Numbered from the stretch's first letter, positions 22,011-30,716 are shown. The stretch: 33,780 nt of DNA from Candidatus Saccharimonadota bacterium (GCA_017404725.1 JAFRBS010000008.1:1-33780); one strand, 5' to 3'. Made by a program: numbers and translations. The notes: generated by a model from the sequence alone, not told the origin.

Positions 22011-22034
22011 GGGGCGGACCATCAGGTTCGCCCC
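22011..22034 (+). terminator. Hairpin after the 20413 gene
   Basis: GGGGCGGACC (22011-22020), loop ATCA, GGTTCGCCCC (22025-22034): ten pairs with one G-U. There is no T-run, so termination is uncertain and read-through into the LPXTG gene is possible. Confidence 0.5.
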
Positions 22035-22059
22035 AATCCCAAGAAAGGTGAATTGTGGT

Positions 22060-22135
22060 TGAGATGATCTGATTTTCGTGGCCAAGACGAAAATTAAAAA
22101 TTCGGCTAGCAAAATTTATTAATTAATTTTTAATT
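22060..22135 (+). promoter_or_regulatory. Structured 5' region of the LPXTG gene
   Basis: Begins with a 17-nt segment (22060-22076) exactly complementary to 19626-19642 in the upstream operon leader. ATTTTCGT (22072-22079) pairs with ACGAAAAT (22087-22094), and AATTAAAAATT (22092-22102) pairs with AATTTTTAATT (22125-22135); these share two bases and so compete. No convincing promoter was found in 21994-22153. Confidence 0.55.
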
Positions 22136-22153
22136 CTAATAAAGGAGAATATT

Positions 22154-23416
22154 ATGAGTAAAATCAAATTTATCCCGATGGCCGCCGCTGTTGCGACCCT
22201 CGGCACCGCTCTTGCTACGGCGGTTAATGTAGCAGCTTACGGTCCGGTTGACCGTCCGACTTACACTCTAGAGGATATTAACAAGGCCGCTAGTGAAAAT
22301 CCGGATAAAACAACCGCTGCTTATAAAACTTTTATTGAGCAGAAGAAAGTAGTACTTAACTCGATCACTAATGACGGTGTCATCGGCGATGAGCGCAACT
22401 TCGTTGCGGCTTATGAGGAAGGTAAGAATTGGAACTACGACGAAATTACCGTCGAAGAAGGTAAAACTTACAACGTCACTATGTACATCCACAACAACAG
22501 CCCGCTTAAAACCCAGGCTGTCGCGAACGATGTTAACGCTGTAATTAGCATGCCTCTTGATTACGGCAAAGAGCTCAAAGTCTCTGGGTTCATCAATGCT
22601 GCGAATGCTACCCCGTCGCAGTACTGGGATTCGGTTGTCTTCAAGAGCGCCAATGGCCAGAACTTCTACCTCGACTACGTTGAAGGTTCCGCTACTGAAA
22701 CCTACAACAAAGTTGACGCTAATGGCAACATTATTGAAAAGGGTTTGGTCAAATCCATCTCTGACAAGGTTATCACTAAGAGCGGCGTTTCGCTTGGCGA
22801 CATGCCAGGTTGTTTCGAGTACTCGAAGTATGTAACCATCAAAGTTAAGCCGGTTTTCACCGACGCTAACTTTACCGTCGAGAAGGTTGTCCGTAAGAAC
22901 GGCGACAAAAACTGGGTTGAATCTGTAGATGCCAAGGTCGGCGACAAAATCGACTACCGCATCCACTACAAGAATACCACTGAGGGTCACGTCGACAACG
23001 TTATGTTCAAAGACGTTCTTCCTACTAACATGAAGATCGTTTCTGAAGTTAAACTTTACAACACGGCGAACCCGAACGGCCTTGTTGAGCCAGGCGATAT
23101 CGTCAAAGATGGTATCAACATTGGTGGTTATAACGTTAACGGCGACGCGTGGATTTACTTCACCGCCGAAGTTATCGACAATAACCTCATCTGTGGTAGA
23201 AACACCCTTCGCAACTGGGGTCAGATCGGTGTGGGTAAAATCACCCTCCAGGATTCTGCCGACGTTGTGGTCCAGAAGACTTGTACTTCCGAGACTAAAA
23301 CTGCAACCTCTCTTCCAAAGACTGGTCCAGAAGCAATTGCCGCTGGCGTCCTTGGCGTAGGTTCGGTCGTAACCGCTGCCGGTTACTTCATTGCTAGCCG
23401 CAAACAACTTCGCTAA
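22154..23416 (+). CDS. LPXTG-anchored surface protein
   Basis: A 420-residue secreted protein anchored to the cell wall. It has a signal peptide (1-28, probable cleavage after VAA), an exposed region rich in Asn, Asp and Lys, a DUF11/Cna-like beta domain (about 265-330, from VGDKIDYRIHYKN to DVLPTNMKI), and a complete sorting signal: LPKTG (387-391), a hydrophobic helix and a basic tail ending RKQLR. Sortase would cut between T and G and link it to peptidoglycan. No sortase is encoded in the window. AAAGGAG lies six bases before the ATG. The codon use is highly ordered, which suggests strong expression; it may be an adhesin or pilus-like subunit for host attachment. Confidence 0.88.
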   Translation: MSKIKFIPMAAAVATLGTALATAVNVAAYGPVDRPTYTLEDINKAASENPDKTTAAYKTFIEQKKVVLNSITNDGVIGDERNFVAAYEEGKNWNYDEITVEEGKTYNVTMYIHNNSPLKTQAVANDVNAVISMPLDYGKELKVSGFINAANATPSQYWDSVVFKSANGQNFYLDYVEGSATETYNKVDANGNIIEKGLVKSISDKVITKSGVSLGDMPGCFEYSKYVTIKVKPVFTDANFTVEKVVRKNGDKNWVESVDAKVGDKIDYRIHYKNTTEGHVDNVMFKDVLPTNMKIVSEVKLYNTANPNGLVEPGDIVKDGINIGGYNVNGDAWIYFTAEVIDNNLICGRNTLRNWGQIGVGKITLQDSADVVVQKTCTSETKTATSLPKTGPEAIAAGVLGVGSVVTAAGYFIASRKQLR

Positions 23417-23420
23417 TCAG

Positions 23421-23450
23421 ACCGCTCCACGAAGTTAATCTTCGGGCGGT
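23421..23450 (+). other. Hairpin after LPXTG gene
   Basis: ACCGC/GCGGT encloses CGAAG/CTTCG with loop TTAAT, five bases after the stop codon and before the true terminator. It may stabilise the mRNA 3' end. Confidence 0.45.
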
Positions 23451-23464
23451 GGTTAGCCCAAACC

Positions 23465-23501
23465 AAAAAGCCCCCTTGACTCCAAGTTCAGGGGGCTTTT
23501 T
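23465..23501 (+). terminator. Rho-independent terminator
   Basis: AAAAAGCCCCC (23465-23475) pairs with GGGGGCTTTTT (23491-23501). Confidence 0.9.
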
Positions 23502-23514
23502 GATGCCAAATTTC

Positions 23515-23544
23515 TTGATTTTTTCTTCTTGCTTATGCTATAAT
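23515..23544 (+). promoter_or_regulatory. Promoter of the 23554 gene
   Basis: TTGATT, 18 bp, TATAAT with TG extension, nine bases before the ATG at 23554. Confidence 0.75.
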
Positions 23545-23553
23545 AGAACCAGT

Positions 23554-24399
23554 ATGGATCCAAATCAAACTCCGCCTCAGGTGGGCGTGAATTCGGATAA
23601 TGTGGGAGCTTCTGCGACCGGGCAGTCGGTTTTTGCGAACGCCCCGAATCGCTTTAAGGACACGACTCCGAAGGGCGACATCATCATCCCGCCGTCCACG
23701 CCTGAAAAGCCGAAGGGGCCTGTAAACAAAAAGCTGATTATCGGCATCATCGCCGCGATTGTCGTCATTATTGTCGCGATTGTTCTAATTGTTGTTTTCT
23801 CTGGTAACAAATCCAGCTCTAACAGCTCAAAATCCAGCAGCTCGAGCTCTAGTTCCGTCAGCACGACCGAAGACGTCCAGGCCGCCTTTAACAAATACGC
23901 GAATTTCATCATCTCCGGCGAAGCCTCGACCAGCCGCATCCCGAGCGAAGATGAGCTCGACGGATATTTGATTGTTTCGAAAATTATCGACCATGATACC
24001 GAATTTATGGATGAGGCAAAAATACTTTTCGACGAATTCTACACAGTATTTGAAGACACGGATATGGAGGAGAACTATCTACTCGTTGAGCAAATAGATT
24101 ATTATAGGCAGACATTTGATTTTCTTTACGAATATAGTAAATCGGACGCGCAGACAGAAGATTTTGTCGCTATGACGGACAATCCGCTTGCCGTTGCATA
24201 CGCGAATGCCAAGACTGCTTACGACGATGCTATGAAAAATAGTGCGAAAGATAAATACGAGCTTCTAGATAAAGTTAATAGTATCGTAGAGACAGCTGAA
24301 GACGATATAATGTTCGAATGCTATAGCATAGATAACGCTTTGTACGGTGACGCGACCAACGATTTAGCAGGGGAAGGGGGGAGTGATGAAGCGAATTAA
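23554..24399 (+). CDS. Hypothetical single-pass membrane protein with Ser linker
   Basis: A 281-residue protein. A Pro-rich cytoplasmic N terminus (about 1-57) precedes one strong membrane helix (about 60-82), a Ser-rich linker (GNKSSSNSSKSSSSSSSS), and an acidic, helical C-terminal domain (about 100-281) expected outside the cell. I do not recognise it. ATG 23554 follows the promoter closely and has no ribosome binding site; the longer frame from 23449 crosses the terminator and is rejected. Its end overlaps the start of the VirB6-like gene, so the two are translated together and may form one membrane complex. Codon use shifts from host-like to AT-rich at about 23950. Confidence 0.82.
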   Translation: MDPNQTPPQVGVNSDNVGASATGQSVFANAPNRFKDTTPKGDIIIPPSTPEKPKGPVNKKLIIGIIAAIVVIIVAIVLIVVFSGNKSSSNSSKSSSSSSSSVSTTEDVQAAFNKYANFIISGEASTSRIPSEDELDGYLIVSKIIDHDTEFMDEAKILFDEFYTVFEDTDMEENYLLVEQIDYYRQTFDFLYEYSKSDAQTEDFVAMTDNPLAVAYANAKTAYDDAMKNSAKDKYELLDKVNSIVETAEDDIMFECYSIDNALYGDATNDLAGEGGSDEAN

Positions 24400-27300
24400 A
24401 ACTGCCATGTTGGTAGCCATGGTTGCAATGATGTCAGTTTTCGGCGCCCTAATAACCGTAAACAGCGTACACGCTATCACCGTCAATGATTTGAAAGACA
24501 GATTTGTAGCCAGAGGCTTTGAGAAATGCTACAAGGGCCACAACAATGGGCAGTATATCATGACTGGTGATAAACTATTCCCTAATCATGTGTTTGGCTG
24601 GAAGACGTTAATCCCTAATGATGGGGAAATTGTAGGCTTGAGTCCAGAATATGCTAGCAGCGATCAACTCACCTGTGCTGAATTATTTACAGACTATGCC
24701 AAAATTTCGGTAACAGAATATTCAAGCAATGATACTCCAGATGCGACGAAAGTTACACCGGTTCTAAATGCTCTCGGTTTTAAGCCTGCGGAGTCATCAG
24801 ATAAGCGCGAGTGTGAGGATTTTAATTTTAGCACAGAAGATGAAAACACGAAGTCGATTAGCACCGATCAAAGCAAAATTATCAAACTGCAGGTTTGCTC
24901 GGATGTGTCAAAAAATGGCACGATGAATAGTCATATGTATCAATCACCTGCAATAACTAAGTTGAATGATAGCGGAGCAACCCTATCTTTCGAAGTAACT
25001 GACCAAAGCGTAAACGGCAGAGATGCACTAGCCTTAAGATGGTCTAACCAAAATGATCTTTTTAAACTAAGTCCAGAAGTAACATATGTACCTGGTAGCA
25101 CTAAGTGGAGCGATTTTGTTTCTAAGCTCGCATCGGCCCTAAATAATTGGAAAATTGGTAGTTATAGTGACGATAACAGCTGCGCTGGTCTATGCGGTTA
25201 TTATTTCTTGAACCATAATTCGGTTAATTCGAATGAAAGTAGCGCTACAGAATATCAAATTGACCGGGATTACTATAAGACTGCCTACGAACGAACAGGA
25301 AAGAGCTACCCGTCGCCGCTAACATTCACCAAGCAGGAACAGGCGGCACTTTACCAGGATTATCTGGTCTCCTATTATGGAATGGAGACCGCAGAGGGCA
25401 GCTGTTCTTCTAGTGGTAGCCCAATAAATAAAGATGGCGTGTTAGACACTAATACTTGGCAGACGGCTAAAGTTTATGATGCCGATGGAAAGTTAAAACG
25501 CTGCTATGTCCGTTTCACGAACCATACAAGCGATGAAGTATACGGATTAAAAGCGCTCGTTCCAGCAATGGTGGATGATGGCAAGATTGGTCTTTCAGAC
25601 ATTATTAAATGGTTGAATGATAATGGGCCAGACAGCATCCCTAGTGATTTAGCGTCTAGTATCGGCCAGCCAGCCGAAAGCGAAACTGAAAAGACCGAAG
25701 ACGACAACCCCAGCACAACCTGTTTCGACGGTGGCGGCGCGCTCGGCTGGGTACTCTGCCCGCTTCTTGAAGGCGCATCTTGGGCCGTGAACCAAATTTA
25801 CTCCGGATTTATCGAGCCGTCCTTGACCATTAACGCGAATCTGCTCGCCGTCAACGACAACAACGACACTAACGACCAGAGCGCCTACGACGTTTGGCAA
25901 ATTTTCCAGACCTTCGCGAACATCGCCTTCGCGATTATGATCCTTGTCGTGATTATTTCCCAGCTCACCGGCGTCGGCATCGACAACTACGGCATCAAAC
26001 GCATTCTCCCGCGCTTAATTATCTCCGCGCTGCTCATTAACCTCTCGTTTATCATTTGCCAGCTCGCTGTCGATTTGTCCAACATCCTCGGCGTTAGCTT
26101 GAAAAATCTCTTCGACAGCCTCGGCCCATCGGCCGTAATCTCCGGAGGCACAGCCACGGGCAACACCGCCGCTTGGGTCACGATCATCGTCAGCGTTGTC
26201 GCCGTCGGCGGCGCCTTCCTCGCGCTCGGCCTCGGCGTGATTATTCCGATTCTTGTCGCCGCACTCTCCGCCCTGATCGCCGTCTTCTTCCTCTTCCTCG
26301 TCCTCGCCGCCCGTCAAGCCGCGATCGTCATCCTCGTCGTAATTTCGCCGCTCGCTCTTGTTATGTATATGCTCCCGAACACGAAAAAGTACTTCGACAA
26401 ATTCGTGAAAATTTTCGCTACGCTCCTCATCGTCTACCCAATCTGCGGCCTCGTCATGGGCGGCGGCAACTTCGCCTCGCGCGTTCTCCTAGTCGCCGGC
26501 GGTGCCTCCGCGGACAGCTTCAGCGCCGACGGTTCTGGCTTCTTCTACCAAATCTCCGCAGTTTTGGTCAGCATCGTCCCGTTCTTCTTCATCCCGTCGC
26601 TGGTCAAAAACTCCCTCGCCGGCCTCGGCAACATCGGCGCAAAAATCAGCGGCATCGGCTCCAAAGTTTCCGGCCGCGCAACCAAGACTTCGCGTGGCGC
26701 ACTCGAAAAAACCAGGCTGGGCGATCCATCAAGATTCAGCCGCTGGTCCAAGGTTCGCCAAGCTGAACGCGTTGGTGAAAAGGAACGTCGTTCCGCCCTT
26801 CGTCGCGCGCAAGCCCGCGTAAATAAATATAGCAAGAGAGACAGCGAGAGTTTGAGTCCACTCGATCGTCGACGTTTTGCCACGGCTCAAGCTACGGTAG
26901 ACAAATTAGAAGATGAAGAATTTGCCGCAGATACCAGCCTTGCCATGATGCAATACGGTAATTCTTCAGAAAGCGAAATTAAGAACGCCTGGAACAAGGC
27001 CTTTGATACCGGAAATAAGAGTCAGCTCTCCGCGCTTACGAGCGTTATGGAATCGCGTTTCGGTTCAGCTGCTGCGAAAATGATTGGTAGCGAACTATCG
27101 AAGAAGAAGGGGATTGACAGCGATAAAAATTATCAAGATTCCTTGGAAGCCTTGCAGACTTATGCTAATAAGAATGGCAAGTTCGCCGGGGCTCTCAAAG
27201 ATAAGGCGCTGGATGCTCACAGTATGATCACGAGCGGCGGTCGAGACGAAAAAGGAGAATTCCAAGATCTCGAACACTTTACCAAGCAAATCCCAGAGCT

Positions 27301-27808
27301 TGCAACGAAGGCTTCAGACTGGCAGAACTTTAGCGCTGCTACCTTTAAACGCGCTGAAGCAGCCGGAGTATTGGCTACTCCTAAAGGCCAGGCTATGATG
27401 CAACAACTTAGAGATAGCGAAAGCCCGGCTATTAGAGACGGCATTATGTCTGACGCTGAAATTCGTGCAATCGTGATGCGCAATGCTGGCCCAAGTCCAA
27501 GCGCTGGCGGCTCTACGACCCCGCCTCCTACCCCTGGCCCAACTGGCCCAACCGGTCCAGCTCCAACCCCAACTGGCCCAACCCCTACTGGCCGCCCAAA
27601 AAATGGCTCTTCTGGTGGTACGGGTAACAACCCGCTCGGCGGATCTTCCGCCCCTAACCCTAATAGCCTTAACCCCGAAGGGAGCGAGTTCAAGATAGAT
27701 CACAGCAACCAAAACTCCCCAGACCGCAACGGCTCAAATAACTCCGATACTTTTAGTGGCAGCGACGACTACAACGACTACTACAACAACGGCGGAAACC
27801 TCGAATAG
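24386..27808 (+). CDS. VirB6/TrbL-like type IV secretion membrane protein
   Basis: A 1140-residue protein with a signal peptide (about 1-29), a large extracellular N-terminal region (about 30-445), and a TrbL/VirB6-like membrane block (about 500-765) with a GVGIDNYGIKRILPRL segment, several helices rich in Ile, Val, Leu and Ala, and an aqueous-pore-like segment RQAAIVILVVISPLALVMYMLPNTKKYFDKF. A charged helical region (about 770-1030) and a Pro/Thr/Gly-rich tail with GPTGPTGP repeats follow. VirB6-type proteins form the inner-membrane channel of type IV secretion systems; CPR genomes carry large versions. The start is ATG 24386, or GTG 24383 just before it, after GGAAGGGGGGAG. Codon use is foreign-like before about 25690 and after about 26810 but host-like between. 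Confidence 0.82.
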   Translation: MKRIKTAMLVAMVAMMSVFGALITVNSVHAITVNDLKDRFVARGFEKCYKGHNNGQYIMTGDKLFPNHVFGWKTLIPNDGEIVGLSPEYASSDQLTCAELFTDYAKISVTEYSSNDTPDATKVTPVLNALGFKPAESSDKRECEDFNFSTEDENTKSISTDQSKIIKLQVCSDVSKNGTMNSHMYQSPAITKLNDSGATLSFEVTDQSVNGRDALALRWSNQNDLFKLSPEVTYVPGSTKWSDFVSKLASALNNWKIGSYSDDNSCAGLCGYYFLNHNSVNSNESSATEYQIDRDYYKTAYERTGKSYPSPLTFTKQEQAALYQDYLVSYYGMETAEGSCSSSGSPINKDGVLDTNTWQTAKVYDADGKLKRCYVRFTNHTSDEVYGLKALVPAMVDDGKIGLSDIIKWLNDNGPDSIPSDLASSIGQPAESETEKTEDDNPSTTCFDGGGALGWVLCPLLEGASWAVNQIYSGFIEPSLTINANLLAVNDNNDTNDQSAYDVWQIFQTFANIAFAIMILVVIISQLTGVGIDNYGIKRILPRLIISALLINLSFIICQLAVDLSNILGVSLKNLFDSLGPSAVISGGTATGNTAAWVTIIVSVVAVGGAFLALGLGVIIPILVAALSALIAVFFLFLVLAARQAAIVILVVISPLALVMYMLPNTKKYFDKFVKIFATLLIVYPICGLVMGGGNFASRVLLVAGGASADSFSADGSGFFYQISAVLVSIVPFFFIPSLVKNSLAGLGNIGAKISGIGSKVSGRATKTSRGALEKTRLGDPSRFSRWSKVRQAERVGEKERRSALRRAQARVNKYSKRDSESLSPLDRRRFATAQATVDKLEDEEFAADTSLAMMQYGNSSESEIKNAWNKAFDTGNKSQLSALTSVMESRFGSAAAKMIGSELSKKKGIDSDKNYQDSLEALQTYANKNGKFAGALKDKALDAHSMITSGGRDEKGEFQDLEHFTKQIPELATKASDWQNFSAATFKRAEAAGVLATPKGQAMMQQLRDSESPAIRDGIMSDAEIRAIVMRNAGPSPSAGGSTTPPPTPGPTGPTGPAPTPTGPTPTGRPKNGSSGGTGNNPLGGSSAPNPNSLNPEGSEFKIDHSNQNSPDRNGSNNSDTFSGSDDYNDYYNNGGNLE

Positions 27809-27846
27809 TTTACCCCTTCGCCGCGCGAATTACTTTTAAGCGGCCC

Positions 27847-28713
27847 CTAACTTTTCAGAACCTTCTTCCACTTATCCGGAAAACCCATTTTTCGGATGTC
27901 CGCTGCCGGATAGCGTCTAATCAGTTTGTTCAAATCTCTGACGAATTTTCGCCATTCCTTATCATTCTGCAAAATGTTTTTCATGCAATATAGGACTGCG
28001 AAGATACGAAAATTTGGTAAGCCAGCGTCCTTTGGTATTTTCGGAGTTTTATCTAGACGCACGTTATATAACCGCCCGTAATGTGCACAGATGTTCCGAA
28101 CATAGGCGATACTTTCTATCCAGCTTTCCAAATAAAGATATGGGACGTTATACTCATCAGCTATGGCCGATTTATCTGTTCCATGTAAATTCTTAAAAAA
28201 CTTGGATAGAGTGCCAAAGCTTATAATTTCAGCGATGGCGTAAAGTGGCAATTCGCCACCCCTGTAGTTATATAAAAAATTTTTAACGATTGGCGAACGG
28301 CTGTTTCTGACTATCTCCCGATTCACTTCTTCTATAAACAGATCGTGATATTTTTTATTGCGGAAATGTGCACTATTTTTGTATCCCGTAGAGCCGTACT
28401 TTACGGAAAAATAATTTACGATTTTTGTGCGCAGACTGATCTCAATACGCTCAGTTTGGTAGACAATCAGTTCCCGCAACTCAGTATTGAAATTATACAA
28501 CTCAACTATGTCTTCAAATTTGGTTTTACCGTCGTAGCTGCCATTTTTTACCTTGAAGTCCAGACTATAGGCTTTAATTAATCTGTAGTACGATATTTCA
28601 TTAAGTGTCTTTGCGGCTTTCTGTTCGTTCTTAAATTTAAGGTCTAGCTTTTTGAGGTTCTGTATTTGCCCGGGAATGTCAAGGGATTTAGGAGTGGGTT
28701 TTCTGGTGGGCAT
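27847..28713 (-). CDS. Abi_2-family abortive-infection protein (HEPN)
   Basis: A 288-residue protein of the Abi_2 (AbiD/AbiF) family, linked to phage exclusion by cell dormancy or death. Family features: the N-terminal DIPGQIQNLKKLDLKF stretch, SYYRLIKAYSLDF, and the core helix RELIVYQTERIEISLRTKI. The HEPN nuclease motif R-x4-H is visible as RNICAH (R206, H211), followed by YGRLYN. HEPN proteins usually cleave RNA. AAGGAGG lies close before the ATG. It has its own promoter and a hairpin at the RNA 5' end, which fits reports of structured RNAs next to abiF genes. It is the only clear defence gene in the window. AT-rich codon use suggests transfer. Confidence 0.88.
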   Translation of the reverse strand: MPTRKPTPKSLDIPGQIQNLKKLDLKFKNEQKAAKTLNEISYYRLIKAYSLDFKVKNGSYDGKTKFEDIVELYNFNTELRELIVYQTERIEISLRTKIVNYFSVKYGSTGYKNSAHFRNKKYHDLFIEEVNREIVRNSRSPIVKNFLYNYRGGELPLYAIAEIISFGTLSKFFKNLHGTDKSAIADEYNVPYLYLESWIESIAYVRNICAHYGRLYNVRLDKTPKIPKDAGLPNFRIFAVLYCMKNILQNDKEWRKFVRDLNKLIRRYPAADIRKMGFPDKWKKVLKS

Positions 28714-28743
28714 TTACCTCCTTATTAAATGACAAATTAATTG

Positions 28744-28781
28744 GCCCGACGTGGTACGCATAATTTAGAGGCGTGTCGGGC
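28744..28781 (-). ncRNA. 5' structured RNA element of the Abi_2 gene
   Basis: GCCCGAC/GTCGGGC (28744-28750 with 28775-28781) closes a helix that, after a 5-nt one-sided bulge, continues with ACGC/GCGT (28756-28759, 28771-28774) and an 11-nt loop. The predicted transcript begins about six bases upstream, so the RNA starts with this fold. It might be an abiF-type RNA. It has no T-run, so it is not a terminator of folD. Confidence 0.5.
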
Positions 28782-28793
28782 TCTGTTACTTAT

Positions 28794-28822
28794 ATATTAT
28801 CACGAACCATTCCTAAAGTCAA
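28794..28822 (-). promoter_or_regulatory. Promoter of the Abi_2 gene
   Basis: On the minus strand: TTGACT, 17 bp, TAATAT, directly after the folD stop. Confidence 0.6.
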
Positions 28823-28825
28823 GAC

Positions 28826-29650
28826 CTATGAGCGATTTTTCGCCGCGCGAATCACATTGTCGAATAGAACGCTAACCGTCAGCGGCCCGACGCCGCCGAC
28901 ATGAGGCGTAATCGCCCGAAGATCATCGCGCTCGCGTACGGCATCGTCTAAATCGCCGATTAAAACCCCATCTTCACTCGCTGTTCCGGCGTCAACAACC
29001 ACCGCCCCAGGCTTAACCATAGAATCAGAAATCAGGCGCGGCTTGCCTGTCGCTGTAATGATTATATCATACTGGTTAAGTTTTGTCAAGTCAGAATCGT
29101 GTCCGAACACGTCAAAATCGTACGAAGAAGCGGAAAACATCCGGATTAGCGGTCCGCCAACCAACCTTCCGCGCCCTACGAGCGCAATCCGCGCCGGCGG
29201 CTTCAAATCAATATCGTAACCAGTTAAAAGCCAAGTTATTGCTGTCGCAGTCGCCGAGTCAAACTGCGACTTCTCGCCAGTCAGCCCATCCACATCTTTT
29301 GAAGGCGAAATCAGCGAAACTATTCCATCCGTTCGCGAAGTGTCAGAAAGTGGCAACTGGACAATTATTCCCGAAATCGCTGGATCTTCGTTCGCAGAAA
29401 GAATTCGTTCGCGGACTTCGTCTACTGAGTCTGCTAAATAATCTTCAACCGCCACGCCTATATCTTCGCCGTAGCGAATTTTTAACCCCACATATTTTGT
29501 AATTACCGGATTGTCATTGTCACGAATAATCAAAAGTTTCGGCGGCCGCCCCAAATTATCTGCGCCGCCTTGTCCCATTATACTGCGCACTTCTGTTGCT
29601 TGTCGCTCTTTAACAAATCCGGCGAGTTCTCGTCCGTCTAGAATTTTCAC
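28826..29650 (-). CDS. folD: Bifunctional methylene-THF dehydrogenase/cyclohydrolase FolD
   Basis: A 274-residue enzyme that converts 5,10-methylene-tetrahydrofolate to 10-formyl-tetrahydrofolate in two steps, supplying one-carbon units. The catalytic lysine region is visible (ITKYVGLKIRYGEDIG, with Tyr and Lys spaced as in the family), then GIIVQLPL, SPSKDVDGL, the NAD(P)-binding loop ALVGRGRLVGGPL and the C-terminal HVGGVGPLTVSVLFDN. Slightly shorter than the E. coli enzyme (288). It starts with GTG overlapping the murB stop (GTGA), so translation is coupled. The pairing with murB has no obvious metabolic reason and is probably genome compaction. Confidence 0.94.
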   Translation of the reverse strand: MKILDGRELAGFVKERQATEVRSIMGQGGADNLGRPPKLLIIRDNDNPVITKYVGLKIRYGEDIGVAVEDYLADSVDEVRERILSANEDPAISGIIVQLPLSDTSRTDGIVSLISPSKDVDGLTGEKSQFDSATATAITWLLTGYDIDLKPPARIALVGRGRLVGGPLIRMFSASSYDFDVFGHDSDLTKLNQYDIIITATGKPRLISDSMVKPGAVVVDAGTASEDGVLIGDLDDAVRERDDLRAITPHVGGVGPLTVSVLFDNVIRAAKNRS

Positions 29651-30690
29651 GCGCGCCGCTCCTTCGCAACCAGCTCCACAGGTTCTTGCTCGAGCCGAAA
29701 CCCAAATTTATCAAACACTGTCCGTACGATTTCCGCGCGCGCTTTCTCTAAATCTTTATACGATTTCGCCGAATCATTAATCAAAATCAACGCCGCTTTA
29801 TCGGAAATATGAAAACCACCCGGAAGTTCTTTGCCTTTAAGCCCCGCCGCCTCAATCAGCCACCCCGCATTTAAAACGTGCGAACCGTCAGGCTTGTCGT
29901 AAATCTTCAAACCCTCCTCGCGCGCGGTTAAAGCTTCCTCGTCGGACAAATGAATATTTTTAAAGAAGCTCCCGGCGCTTGCTTCTTCAGCTGGGTCCGG
30001 CAACTTCGCCGCCCGGATCGCACTGACCGCTTCACGAAGATTCAGTGGGGAATAATCAGAAATCTGATGCTCATCCAAGTATTTTTGCAAAGAATTATAA
30101 AACGGCGGCTCAAGTTTTTCGTCGTTTTCTAGGCGCAAAGTTACGGCCGTAATGAAATAGCGACCAGCATCCGGCCCATCATTAAAAATCGTCGAACGAT
30201 ACGCCATTTTCATTTCATCCCGCCCGAGAATTACCATCTCGTTTTCACGGGTGTCATACGCCTCAACATTATCAACCGTCTGCGAAATATCTTGGCCATA
30301 CGCCCCAATATTCTGAACCGGCGCCGCCCCAACCGTGCCCGGAATTGCCGAAAGACATTCGACCCCAGAATAGCCACGCTCACAGCAAAACTCCACAAAC
30401 CCGTCCCAGTTCTCGCCGCCCATTGCCCGAACGAGTACATCGTCCGAAGTTTCCTCGACGACTTCCATGCCCTTCATGCGATTCAAAATTATCAGACCAT
30501 CAAATCCTTCATCACGCCCGATCGTATTCGCGCCGTCGCCGAGAATATAAACCGGCATTTTCGCGTCTTTGGCAAACTCGTAGGCCTCTTTCACATCCGC
30601 CAAACTCGAAACTTCCGCCACAAACCGAGCAGAACCGCCGAGCCGCATGGTCGTAAGTTCCGAAATCAAAACGTTTTCTCTCAGTTTCAT
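29647..30690 (-). CDS. murB: UDP-N-acetylenolpyruvoylglucosamine reductase MurB
   Basis: A 347-residue FAD enzyme that reduces UDP-GlcNAc-enolpyruvate to UDP-MurNAc, an early step in peptidoglycan synthesis. It has the FAD-binding region (PVYILGDGANTIGRDEGFDGLII and SAIPGTVGAAPVQNIGAYGQDI), YRSTIFND, and the catalytic serine in ASAGSFFKNI. The presence of the YRSxI-type loop and length near 340 fit type I MurB. ATG 30690 is used because TG-G-TATAAT ends seven bases upstream, so the mRNA is leaderless; the longer frame from 30714 starts upstream of the -10 box. It overlaps folD by four bases. Confidence 0.95.
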   Translation of the reverse strand: MKLRENVLISELTTMRLGGSARFVAEVSSLADVKEAYEFAKDAKMPVYILGDGANTIGRDEGFDGLIILNRMKGMEVVEETSDDVLVRAMGGENWDGFVEFCCERGYSGVECLSAIPGTVGAAPVQNIGAYGQDISQTVDNVEAYDTRENEMVILGRDEMKMAYRSTIFNDGPDAGRYFITAVTLRLENDEKLEPPFYNSLQKYLDEHQISDYSPLNLREAVSAIRAAKLPDPAEEASAGSFFKNIHLSDEEALTAREEGLKIYDKPDGSHVLNAGWLIEAAGLKGKELPGGFHISDKAALILINDSAKSYKDLEKARAEIVRTVFDKFGFRLEQEPVELVAKERRA

Positions 30691-30697
30691 AGTATAT

Positions 30698-30706
30698 ATT
30701 ATACCA
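30698..30706 (-). promoter_or_regulatory. Extended -10 promoter of murB-folD
   Basis: On the minus strand: TG-G-TATAAT, ending seven bases before the murB ATG and lying beside the queH stop. Confidence 0.7.
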
Positions 30707-30716
30707 TGAAGCACCT

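Noticed and set aside
22268-23407. 379-codon minus-strand frame opposite the LPXTG gene
   Set aside because: The plus-strand gene has a signal peptide, beta domain and sorting signal. The antisense frame is open because of regular codon choice.
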